NCBI RefSeq assembly: GCF_051062515.1
Contig: NZ_JAMXEK010000001.1
DNA: 64,000 nucleotides
Source: Aliarcobacter sp017996075
Lineage (GTDB): Bacteria; Campylobacterota; Campylobacteria; Campylobacterales; Arcobacteraceae
Reading direction: 5' to 3' (one strand)
The notes under the pieces were generated by a model. It saw only the letters and a list, made by a program, of their open reading frames with translations, ran no database searches and was not told the DNA's origin. Made by a program: the position numbers and the translations under genes. This document shows, in pieces, positions 25,747 to 33,526 of the stretch (within the stretch, counting starts at the first letter, position 1; every line of letters begins with the position of its first letter).

Positions 25747-27330
25747 ATGGCACAATTATCAGAACTTGAACTTTTAAAAGCTTCAAGAAATCCGCTTAGA
25801 GTAATAGACGATTTATACAAAGAAGCATTAGAAGGAATTCCTTTGAAAGATGAGTATATTGGGCTTTTAAAATGGTACGGAATGTATCCTCACATAAATA
25901 AAGATGGTTTAGAAGATAAAAAATATTTTATGAAAAGAATAAAATTAGTTGATGCTAGAATGAATTTAGAACAACTAAGAGTTATGGGAGAAATTGGACA
26001 AAAATATGCTCAAGGTTTGGTTGATTTTACGACAAGACAAAATGTTCAGTTTCACTATATTGAAATAAAAGATATTCCTGCAATTTTTGATTTGTTAAAT
26101 AGTGTAAATTTAACTTCAAGAATGGCATCAGGTGATGGTCCTAGACCTATCATGACATGTCCTGTTACTGGTATTGATGAAGGTGAAATTTATGATGTTC
26201 AAAATCTTTTAAAAGAGGTTGATGCATATTTTGATAAAAATGATGATAGATTTTGTAACTTTCCAAGAAAATATAAAATAGGAATTAGTGGTTGTAAATG
26301 TCATTGTGCAGCACATGAGATTCAGGATGTTGCTTTTACAGCTTTTAAAACAGAAGATAATGAAGTTTTATTTGATTTGACTATTGGTGGTGGATTATCA
26401 AAATCAAAACAAATAGCAACAAGAGCAAATAAGTATGTAAAGCCAGAACAAGTTTTAGATGTAGCAGTTGCTTGTGCAGAAATTTTTAGAGATAATGGAA
26501 ATAGAGACAATAGAAATAAAGCAAGAGTTAGACATCTTTTAAATGACTGGGGAATAGAAAAGTTTGTAGAGACAATAGAAAAAGCTATTGGATACAAACT
26601 TCAAGATGGTTTAGAAGCTCCAGTTGTTGCATCTTTTGAAAATAGAAATCACTTTGGAATCAATAGACAAAAACAGAATGGACTCTCTTATGTTGGTTTT
26701 GCAACAAACTCAGGAAGAGTTGCTGGAGAAGATTTTGTAAGGTTTTATGAAATTTGTAAAAAATATGGTGCTGGTGGAGTTGCATTAACTGGAACTCAGA
26801 ATTTTGTAGTTTATGATGTAAAAGATGAGGTAGTTCAATCTTTGGCAGATGAGTTTGAAGCTTTAGGTTATCCATATACACCAAATGCATTTAGGGCAAG
26901 ATTACAATCATGTACAGGAAAAGAGTTCTGTAAATTTGGTATAACTGAAACAAAAGAGTTTGCAAAAAAAGTTGTTGTTGAGCTTGAAAATAGATTTCCA
27001 GATTTTAAAGAAGATTTAACTATTGCTATTTCTGGTTGTGGAAATACATGTTCTCATCCACAAATTGCTGATATTGGATTTGTTGGGGCTATGATTAGGC
27101 ATGAAGGTGAAAGAGTTGAGGGATATGATGTACTTTTGGGTGGAAATTTAGAAGGTACAAGTAAAAGTAGAATTGCTAGAAAAATTGGTGTAAAAGTTCC
27201 TTCTACTGGTGTTGTTGATTATATAGAAAAACTTATAAATGACTATAAAACTGATAATTTGGGACAAGAAAGATTTAAAGACTATTTAGCAGTTTTACAG
27301 CCAGTTGGTTCTGTAGAAGATAGTGAATAA
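25747..27330 (+). CDS. Nitrite/sulfite reductase (sirohaem, [4Fe-4S])
   Basis: Six-electron reductase of the assimilatory nitrite/sulfite family, cytoplasmic. From the ATG at 25747 it has 527 residues. The cluster/sirohaem ligands are C389-x5-C395 (CTGKEFC) and C431-x3-C435 (CGNTC). The first half carries the related but degenerate repeat SGCKCHCAAHE, as in other two-repeat enzymes. The upstream in-frame ATG at 25687 would add 20 poorly conserved residues and lies before the -10 box, so it is rejected. Nitrite versus sulfite as substrate cannot be told from sequence; no partner genes are adjacent. Confidence 0.87.
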   Translation: MAQLSELELLKASRNPLRVIDDLYKEALEGIPLKDEYIGLLKWYGMYPHINKDGLEDKKYFMKRIKLVDARMNLEQLRVMGEIGQKYAQGLVDFTTRQNVQFHYIEIKDIPAIFDLLNSVNLTSRMASGDGPRPIMTCPVTGIDEGEIYDVQNLLKEVDAYFDKNDDRFCNFPRKYKIGISGCKCHCAAHEIQDVAFTAFKTEDNEVLFDLTIGGGLSKSKQIATRANKYVKPEQVLDVAVACAEIFRDNGNRDNRNKARVRHLLNDWGIEKFVETIEKAIGYKLQDGLEAPVVASFENRNHFGINRQKQNGLSYVGFATNSGRVAGEDFVRFYEICKKYGAGGVALTGTQNFVVYDVKDEVVQSLADEFEALGYPYTPNAFRARLQSCTGKEFCKFGITETKEFAKKVVVELENRFPDFKEDLTIAISGCGNTCSHPQIADIGFVGAMIRHEGERVEGYDVLLGGNLEGTSKSRIARKIGVKVPSTGVVDYIEKLINDYKTDNLGQERFKDYLAVLQPVGSVEDSE

Positions 27331-27341
27331 AAATTATGCTT

Positions 27342-27376
27342 AAAAGTCGAGTTTTCTTACTGAAAGCTCAACTTTT
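27342..27376. terminator. Hairpin between convergent genes, first of two
   Basis: AAAAGTCGAG pairs with CTCAACTTTT (one mismatch), extended inwards by TTTC/GAAA. The A-rich 5' arm and T-rich 3' arm make it usable from either strand, mainly for the reductase gene ending at 27330. Confidence 0.65.
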
Positions 27377-27380
27377 TAGT

Positions 27381-27412
27381 AAATATTTTATTCTTTGATA
27401 AATAAAATATTT
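27381..27412. terminator. Hairpin between convergent genes, second of two
   Basis: A perfect 12-bp stem AAATATTTTATT/AATAAAATATTT with loop CTTTGATA. It touches the stop codon of the minus-strand M23 peptidase gene. Confidence 0.5.
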
Positions 27413-28602
27413 TAAAATAAGTTAATAATACTTCTATCTGAAATTCTATCTAATCTTGTTGGAGTTGTTCTGTTTTCATTTTCTATTTGATTATTAAACT
27501 TAGAGATAATAGCTTTAGTATTTGCCAAAAATATTGGTTTCTCTTTAGGATCAAGTCCTTCAAATTTTGGTCTTTGTAAAACAGTCATTGGATCAATTGC
27601 AACATTGTTTTTATACATTCCTAAATGTAAATGTGGTCCTGAGCTAAGTCCAGTTGATCCAACATATCCAATATGTGTACCTTTTTTTATCATCTGTCCT
27701 TGTCTTAAGCCTTTTGCAAATCCATTTTGATGAGCATATAAAGTCTTATATCCATTTTGATGATTTATTATAACAGTTTTTCCATATCCACTTTGAGTCC
27801 CAACAAACTCAACTTTTCCATCACTTGCTGCATATATATTTCTTCCTGTAGGTGCTGCAAAATCAGTACCCAAATGAGCTCTATATCTTTTTAAAACGGG
27901 GTGGTATCTTTTGTTTGTAAATGGACTTGAAACTCTTGTAAAGGTAAGGGGTATTTGAAATAGATAAGTTTTTGTAAAACCAACACCGTTTTCATCATAA
28001 TATTTGTCATCTTTGCTATTTCTAAATCTATAAAATGGTTTTCCATTTATTTGAATCATAGCAGCATTTATTTCAGGCATACCATGAAGTTTTCCCATAT
28101 AAGTTTTTTGGTTGTATTCAATAGCTATAAAGTCACCTTTTTTCATTTTTTTAAAATCAGCATTTGAGTTACTAAAAAGAGTGTTTAAAATAGCAGCTAT
28201 TGTAACATCTCCTGTTGCTTTTAAAATATCATTTGATATAGATTCTGTTATAGGAATAGCTATTAATTCAGAGTTTTCAGTATAGTTAATAGGTAGAGTT
28301 TGAAATTTGTAATCATTTGAACTATCTTTATAAATATGTATTTGCATATCTAGTGAGACAGGAATTAGAGCTTGTGTTAAACTTCCATCATCTTCTGTGT
28401 ATGAGAAAAATCTATTTCCAGATTGAATTTCACTACAAAGTTCTTGATCTTCTTTATCCAAGTCATAGTATAACTTTAAAGGGATTTTATTTTTTTCTAA
28501 AAATGTTAAAAAACTTTCTCCTTTTTGCCAAGAAAGCTCTTCTATTTGAGCCGAAAATAGTGTATTAAATAAAACGCAAATAAGTAAAATAATTTTTTTC
28601 AC
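27412..28602 (-). CDS. M23 peptidoglycan peptidase, Csd3/Pgp3-like
   Basis: A periplasmic zinc peptidase expected to trim peptidoglycan cross-links. A signal peptide (IILLICVLFNTLFSA) is followed by an N-terminal regulatory region and a LytM domain. The LytM metal motifs are HLGTDFAAP (near residue 243) and GPHLHLGMY (near 322). At 396 residues and with this layout it resembles Helicobacter Csd3/HdpA (about 400 residues) and Campylobacter Pgp3, which set helical cell shape. The start is GTG at 28602 with AAAGGG upstream. It is divergent from the L,D-carboxypeptidase-like gene at 28670. Function is by homology. Confidence 0.85.
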   Translation of the reverse strand: MKKIILLICVLFNTLFSAQIEELSWQKGESFLTFLEKNKIPLKLYYDLDKEDQELCSEIQSGNRFFSYTEDDGSLTQALIPVSLDMQIHIYKDSSNDYKFQTLPINYTENSELIAIPITESISNDILKATGDVTIAAILNTLFSNSNADFKKMKKGDFIAIEYNQKTYMGKLHGMPEINAAMIQINGKPFYRFRNSKDDKYYDENGVGFTKTYLFQIPLTFTRVSSPFTNKRYHPVLKRYRAHLGTDFAAPTGRNIYAASDGKVEFVGTQSGYGKTVIINHQNGYKTLYAHQNGFAKGLRQGQMIKKGTHIGYVGSTGLSSGPHLHLGMYKNNVAIDPMTVLQRPKFEGLDPKEKPIFLANTKAIISKFNNQIENENRTTPTRLDRISDRSIINLF

Positions 28603-28640
28603 AATCGATAATCCCTTTTTATTAAAAAATTAGGACAAGT

Positions 28641-28646
28641 ATTATA
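28641..28646 (-). promoter_or_regulatory. Candidate -10 box for the M23 peptidase gene, overlapping a divergent promoter
   Basis: TATAAT on the minus strand, 38 bases before the GTG. The same bases read TATACAAT on the plus strand, 20 to 28 bases before the divergent gene, so the two promoters probably overlap. Confidence 0.4.
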
Positions 28647-28669
28647 CAATCCCAAAACTTAAAAAGAAA

Positions 28670-29641
28670 ATGGAGCATAATTTGTTAAAGTTGGTTATTG
28701 TAGTATTTTTATCTGTAAATCTTTTTTCTAAAGATTTTTTAGAGTTGTATAGAACTCAAGGGATAAACGCAGTAGAAAAAGAACTCGAAAAGAGTTTAAG
28801 AGATGTTAACTCATGGAAAAAATACCTTGAAAATAAAAATGTAGATTACGGTTTTTATGAGACAAAAGAGTATGTTATTGTTGCGCAAAAAAACAATAAA
28901 GAGATGAGTTTATTTGCAAAAAATGGAGATGATTTTAAAAAAATCTCAAAAGATAATATGATTATTGGTGAAAAAGCTGGTGATAAATATTTAGAAGGTG
29001 ATAAAAAAACTCCTGAAGGTTCTTATGATTTAGTTCAAAAAAGAACAGGACTTGACCAATTTTATGGACCTTTAGCACTTGTTACTTCATATCCGAATAA
29101 TTTTGACCAAAGTTTAAATAAAAAAGGTCATGGAATTTGGATACATGGAATGCCTTTAAATGGAGATAGAGAAAATTATACTCAAGGCTGCTTAGCACTA
29201 AATAATGAGAAATTAAAAGAACTAGAAAAAAATATTGATTATAAAAAAACAGTATTAATAACTAGTAGTGATGAGTTTAAAAAAGCAAAAAAAGACGATA
29301 TAGCTCTTATTCTAAGTTCAATATACAAGTGGAAAGATGCATGGAAAGTATCAAACATAAATGAGTACTTATCTTTTTATTCAAAAGATTTTAAAAGGTC
29401 GGATAGAAGTGATTTTAATACTTTTGCAAATCAAAAAAAGCAAGTTTTTGCTAAAAATGAGAATAAGGTAATTAATCTTTATAATATGGATATAAGTCCT
29501 TATCCAAACTCTTTGGGTAAAAAAATATATAGAGCTGTTATGGATGAGGAATATTATAGTCCATCTGTTAAGTTTGTTGGTAAAAAAGAGCTTTTTATTG
29601 AAATTGCAAATAACAAAGTACAAATTTTAGCTGAAGATTAA
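28670..29641 (+). CDS. YkuD-fold L,D-carboxypeptidase, Csd6/Pgp2-like
   Basis: Expected to trim tetrapeptides to tripeptides in peptidoglycan. A signal peptide (LLKLVIVVFLSVNLFSKD) leads to a YkuD catalytic domain with H159 in GIWIHGMP and C174 in TQGCLAL, the HxG...GC pattern. The last 110 residues (from about DAWKVSNINEYLSFYS) look NTF2-like, the architecture of Helicobacter Csd6 and Campylobacter Pgp2. The ATG at 28670 has only a weak ribosome site; a TTG at 28682 is preceded by TGGAG and is a possible alternative start that keeps the signal peptide. Divergent partner of the Csd3-like gene. Confidence 0.85.
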   Translation: MEHNLLKLVIVVFLSVNLFSKDFLELYRTQGINAVEKELEKSLRDVNSWKKYLENKNVDYGFYETKEYVIVAQKNNKEMSLFAKNGDDFKKISKDNMIIGEKAGDKYLEGDKKTPEGSYDLVQKRTGLDQFYGPLALVTSYPNNFDQSLNKKGHGIWIHGMPLNGDRENYTQGCLALNNEKLKELEKNIDYKKTVLITSSDEFKKAKKDDIALILSSIYKWKDAWKVSNINEYLSFYSKDFKRSDRSDFNTFANQKKQVFAKNENKVINLYNMDISPYPNSLGKKIYRAVMDEEYYSPSVKFVGKKELFIEIANNKVQILAED

Positions 29642-29670
29642 AAACATTTTTAACTCTTTTTAGATACAAT

Positions 29671-29700
29671 CGCCTTAAAAATTGACAAAGATTTAAGGCG
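29671..29700 (+). promoter_or_regulatory. Inverted repeat covering the purL ribosome-binding site
   Basis: CGCCTTAAA (29671-29679) pairs perfectly with TTTAAGGCG (29692-29700), loop of 12. The 3' arm contains AAGG, the likely Shine-Dalgarno, four bases before the ATG. TACAAT at 29665-29670 could be the -10 box, in which case the repeat would straddle the transcription start. Confidence 0.5.
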
Positions 29701-29704
29701 AAAA

Positions 29705-31918
29705 ATGCAAAAAAAAGATATGAATATAGAAGAGATAGCAATAGCGCACTCTTTAACAAAAGATGAGTTTGAGAATATAAAAAAAATCTTAGGAAGAGAA
29801 CCAAACTATGTTGAAGTTGGTATCTTCTCTGCAATGTGGAGCGAACACTGCTCTTATAAATCAAGTAAAAAATATTTAAGTGGTTTCCCAACAAAAGCAC
29901 CATGGGTTATTCAAGGTCCTGGTGAAAATGCTGGAGTAATAGACATTGGTGACGGATATGCTGCTGTATTTAAAATGGAATCACACAATCACCCAAGCTT
30001 TATTGAGCCTTATCAAGGAGCTGCAACTGGAGTTGGAGGAATTTTAAGAGACGTATTTACAATGGGTGCACGTCCAATTGCTAGTATGAACTCTATTAGA
30101 TTTGCTTCAATTGAAGGTAATAGTGAAACTGCAAAAAAACATAGATACTTACTAAAAGGTGTTGTTGCTGGAATTGGTGGATATGGAAACTGTATGGGAG
30201 TTCCAACTATTGGTGGAGAGACAAGTTTTGAAGAGTGTTATGCTGGAAATAATCTTGTAAATGCATTTACTTTAGGACTTGCAAAAACTGATGAAATTTT
30301 TTATGGACGAGCTGAAGGAATTGGAAATCCAGTTATTTATGTTGGAAGTAAAACAGGAAGAGATGGTCTTGGTGGTGCTGTTATGTCAAGTGCCTCTTTT
30401 ACAGAAGATAGTGAAAGCAAAAGACCAACTGTTCAAGTTGGAGATCCATTTACTGAAAAGCTACTTTTAGAGGCTTGTTTAGAGTTATTTAAAGCTGATT
30501 TAATTGTTGGTATTCAAGATATGGGAGCTGCTGGGCTTACATCATCTTCATTTGAGATGGCTGGAAGAAGTGGTAGTGGAATGATTATGCACTTAGATAA
30601 AGTTCCTGCACGAGAAGAGGGTATGACTCCTTATGATTTTATGCTTTCAGAGTCTCAAGAAAGAATGCTTATTTGTGCTAAAAAAGGTTGTGAGCAACAA
30701 ATAATTGATATTTTCCAAAAATGGGAGCTAGATGTTGCTGTTATTGGAGAAGTTACAAATACTGGTAACATGGAACTATTTTGGCATGGTGAAAAAGTTG
30801 CTGATGTTCCTGTTCAACCAGTATCAGAAGAGGCACCAGTTTTAGATAGACCTGTACTTGAGCCTGAGTATTTAAAAACTATTGCAAATGTGAATATGGA
30901 TAAACAAATTTCAAATCAAGTTGCTTTTGATGAGCTATTTTGCGATATGGAAGTTGTAGATAAATCTTGGATTTATTCTCAATTTGACTCAATGGTTCAA
31001 ACAAATACTATAAAAGGTCCAGGAAGTTTGGATGGTTCTACAATTAGAATTAAAGAGACTGGTAAAGCTTTATCTATGAGTGCTGATTGTAACACAAGAT
31101 TTTGTTATATAAACCCACAATTAGGAGCAGCAGCTGCTGTTATGGAGAGTGGTAGAAATGTTGCTATGACTGGGGCTGTTCCAAAAGCTATTACAGATTG
31201 TCTAAATTTTGGAAATCCTCAAAATCCAGAAGTTATGTGGCAATTTAAAGAGAGTTGTGAAGGTATTAAAAATGCTTGTAGAGCATTAAACACTCCTGTT
31301 ATTGGTGGAAATGTATCTTTATACAATGAGACAAATGGAGTTAGTGTTTTCCCAACACCATCAATTGCAATGGTTGGAGTAAATGAAGATGCACAAAATG
31401 TACTCCCTTCAAAACTTCAAGAAAGTGGAAATATACTATATCTTTTAGGTGATACTTATAGTGAATTTGGTGGAAGTTTATATCTAAAAAAATTTTATGG
31501 AAAAGTTGCTGGAGTTCATCCAAAAGTTGATTTTGAAAAAGAGTTAGCTTTATGGAATACAGTAATTGAAGCAAACAGAGCAAAACTTTTAAAAAGTGCC
31601 AAAGATGTAAATCTTGGTGGAGTTGCTATATCTTTAGCAAAAATGGCAGTTGTAGGAAATATTGGAGTTGAAGCTAATATATCTTTAAATGATTCTAAAG
31701 ATATTTTTAGTGAATCATTAAGTAGAGCAATAGTTGAAGTAAATCCAAAAAATTGTGAAGAGTTTGAGAAGTTAGCTTCTAAAAACAGAGTTTCTTATGT
31801 AGCTATTGGAAGAACAGGTGGAGATAAATTTATTATAAATGATATTTTTAAAGAGTTAGATAATCTAAGTAAAGTTTACTTTAATAGATTTAAAGAAGTA
31901 ATAGAACAAGATCAATAA
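29705..31918 (+). CDS. purL: Phosphoribosylformylglycinamidine synthase subunit PurL
   Basis: Catalyses the ATP-dependent FGAR to FGAM step of purine synthesis, with PurQ and PurS as partners encoded elsewhere. At 737 residues it is the small PurL type rather than the 1300-residue fused form. Recognisable blocks: MWSEHCSYKSSKKYL, MESHNHPSFIEPYQGAATGVGG, GIQDMGAAGLTSSSFEMA and VIGGNVSLYNE. It is 16 bases upstream of purH. An inverted repeat precedes the start and includes its ribosome site. Confidence 0.96.
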   Translation: MQKKDMNIEEIAIAHSLTKDEFENIKKILGREPNYVEVGIFSAMWSEHCSYKSSKKYLSGFPTKAPWVIQGPGENAGVIDIGDGYAAVFKMESHNHPSFIEPYQGAATGVGGILRDVFTMGARPIASMNSIRFASIEGNSETAKKHRYLLKGVVAGIGGYGNCMGVPTIGGETSFEECYAGNNLVNAFTLGLAKTDEIFYGRAEGIGNPVIYVGSKTGRDGLGGAVMSSASFTEDSESKRPTVQVGDPFTEKLLLEACLELFKADLIVGIQDMGAAGLTSSSFEMAGRSGSGMIMHLDKVPAREEGMTPYDFMLSESQERMLICAKKGCEQQIIDIFQKWELDVAVIGEVTNTGNMELFWHGEKVADVPVQPVSEEAPVLDRPVLEPEYLKTIANVNMDKQISNQVAFDELFCDMEVVDKSWIYSQFDSMVQTNTIKGPGSLDGSTIRIKETGKALSMSADCNTRFCYINPQLGAAAAVMESGRNVAMTGAVPKAITDCLNFGNPQNPEVMWQFKESCEGIKNACRALNTPVIGGNVSLYNETNGVSVFPTPSIAMVGVNEDAQNVLPSKLQESGNILYLLGDTYSEFGGSLYLKKFYGKVAGVHPKVDFEKELALWNTVIEANRAKLLKSAKDVNLGGVAISLAKMAVVGNIGVEANISLNDSKDIFSESLSRAIVEVNPKNCEEFEKLASKNRVSYVAIGRTGGDKFIINDIFKELDNLSKVYFNRFKEVIEQDQ

Positions 31919-31934
31919 GAAAATAAGGTAAAAG

Positions 31935-33467
31935 ATGAGAGCATTAATTAGTGTAAGTGATAAAAGCGGTGTTGTAAATTTTGCAAAAGAGCTTGTGAAA
32001 CTTGGATATGAGATTATTTCAACAGGTGGAACATATAATAAGTTAAAAGAAGAGGGAATAGCTGTAATTGAAGCAAATGAGATTACAAAATTTCCAGAGT
32101 GTTTTGAAGGTAGAGTAAAAACTTTAAATCCATATATTCATGGTGGAATTTTACATAGACGAGATAAACAATCTCATCTTGACCAAGCACGTGAGTTAGG
32201 TGTAGAAGGGATTGATTTAGTTTGTGTAAATCTATATCCATTTAAAGCAACAATTGAAAAAACTAATGATTTTGAAGAGATTATTGAAAATATTGATATT
32301 GGTGGACCAGCAATGGTTAGAAGTGCTGCTAAAAACTTTGATAGTGTAATTATTGTAACAGATGTTGCTGATTATGATTTAGTACTAAATAATCTTAAAA
32401 ACAATACGAATACATACGAGTTTAGAAGAGATTTAATGATTAAAGCTTATGAACACACAGCTTCTTATGACTCTATGATTGCAAACTATATGAATAAAAG
32501 ATTTAACAATGGTTTTGGAGCAAAACAGTTTATTGTTGGATCTAAAGTATTTGATACAAGATATGGAGAGAATCCACATCAAAAAGGTGCTTTATATGAG
32601 TTTGAATCTCAATTTTCAAATAAATTTAAAGTAATCAAAGGAGAGCCAAGTTTCAATAATATGGGTGATATTAGTGGAGCTGCTAGAATTGCTGCATCTT
32701 TTGGAACAGATAATGCTGTTTGTATAGTTAAACATGGAAATCCATGTGGATTTGCTATTAAAGATACACTATTAAACTCTTATGTTGAAGCTTTAAAATG
32801 TGATCCAGTTAGTGCATTTGGTGGAGTTGTTGCTGTAAACGGAGTAGTTGATAAAGAGTTAGCAGAGAAAATGAATGAAATTTTCCTTGAAGTTGTTTTT
32901 GCAGCAGATTTCACTGCAGATGCTGTTGAAGTTTTTGAAACTAAAAAAAGAATCAAACTATTCTCACAAGGAACAAAATATTTAGAACTAGCAAATGATA
33001 GTTTTGATTTCAAAAGAGTTGATGGTGGTTTTGTATATCAAGAGGCTGATAAAGTTGCAGATGATGAGGTTAAAAACTCTAAACTTATGTCTTCAAGAGC
33101 TGCAACTCTTCAAGAGATAAAAGATATGGAAATAGCTTACAAAATAGCAAGTTTGACAAAATCAAACTGTGTTGTGTATGTTAAAAACTCTGCAATGGTT
33201 GCTGTTGGAATGGGAATGACATCTAGAGTTGATGCTTCTAAAGCAGCACTTAGAAAAGCTAGTGATATGGGATTAGATGTAAATGGAGCAGTACTAGCAT
33301 CTGAAGCATTTTTCCCATTTAGAGATAGCATAGATGAGGCACAAAAAGCTGGTGTTAAATGTGTGATTGAACCAGGTGGAAGTATTAGAGATGATGAGAT
33401 TATTGAAGCTGCAAATGAGTATGGTATGGCTTTATATTTCTCAGGAATTAGACACTTTTTACATTAA
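31935..33467 (+). CDS. purH: Bifunctional AICAR transformylase/IMP cyclohydrolase PurH
   Basis: Performs the last two steps of IMP synthesis. Of 510 residues, the N-terminal cyclohydrolase part starts with RALISVSDKSGVVNFA and FPECFEGRVKTLNPYIHGG. The C-terminal transformylase part has CIVKHGNPCG with the catalytic Lys-His and ends near VIEPGGSIRDDEII. It follows purL by 16 bases with AAGG upstream. A palindromic terminator lies 17 bases downstream. Confidence 0.96.
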   Translation: MRALISVSDKSGVVNFAKELVKLGYEIISTGGTYNKLKEEGIAVIEANEITKFPECFEGRVKTLNPYIHGGILHRRDKQSHLDQARELGVEGIDLVCVNLYPFKATIEKTNDFEEIIENIDIGGPAMVRSAAKNFDSVIIVTDVADYDLVLNNLKNNTNTYEFRRDLMIKAYEHTASYDSMIANYMNKRFNNGFGAKQFIVGSKVFDTRYGENPHQKGALYEFESQFSNKFKVIKGEPSFNNMGDISGAARIAASFGTDNAVCIVKHGNPCGFAIKDTLLNSYVEALKCDPVSAFGGVVAVNGVVDKELAEKMNEIFLEVVFAADFTADAVEVFETKKRIKLFSQGTKYLELANDSFDFKRVDGGFVYQEADKVADDEVKNSKLMSSRAATLQEIKDMEIAYKIASLTKSNCVVYVKNSAMVAVGMGMTSRVDASKAALRKASDMGLDVNGAVLASEAFFPFRDSIDEAQKAGVKCVIEPGGSIRDDEIIEAANEYGMALYFSGIRHFLH

Positions 33468-33484
33468 CTATTTATATTAAAATT

Positions 33485-33515
33485 ATCTATACCAAAATAT
33501 TTTGGTATAGATTTT
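33485..33515 (+). terminator. Terminator after purH
   Basis: A 28-base perfect palindrome (33485-33512, half-site ATCTATACCAAAAT) followed by TTTT. It lies between purH and the sensor kinase gene, only 12 bases before the kinase start, so it could also act on the kinase leader. Confidence 0.7.
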
Positions 33516-33526
33516 AAAGGCAAAAA

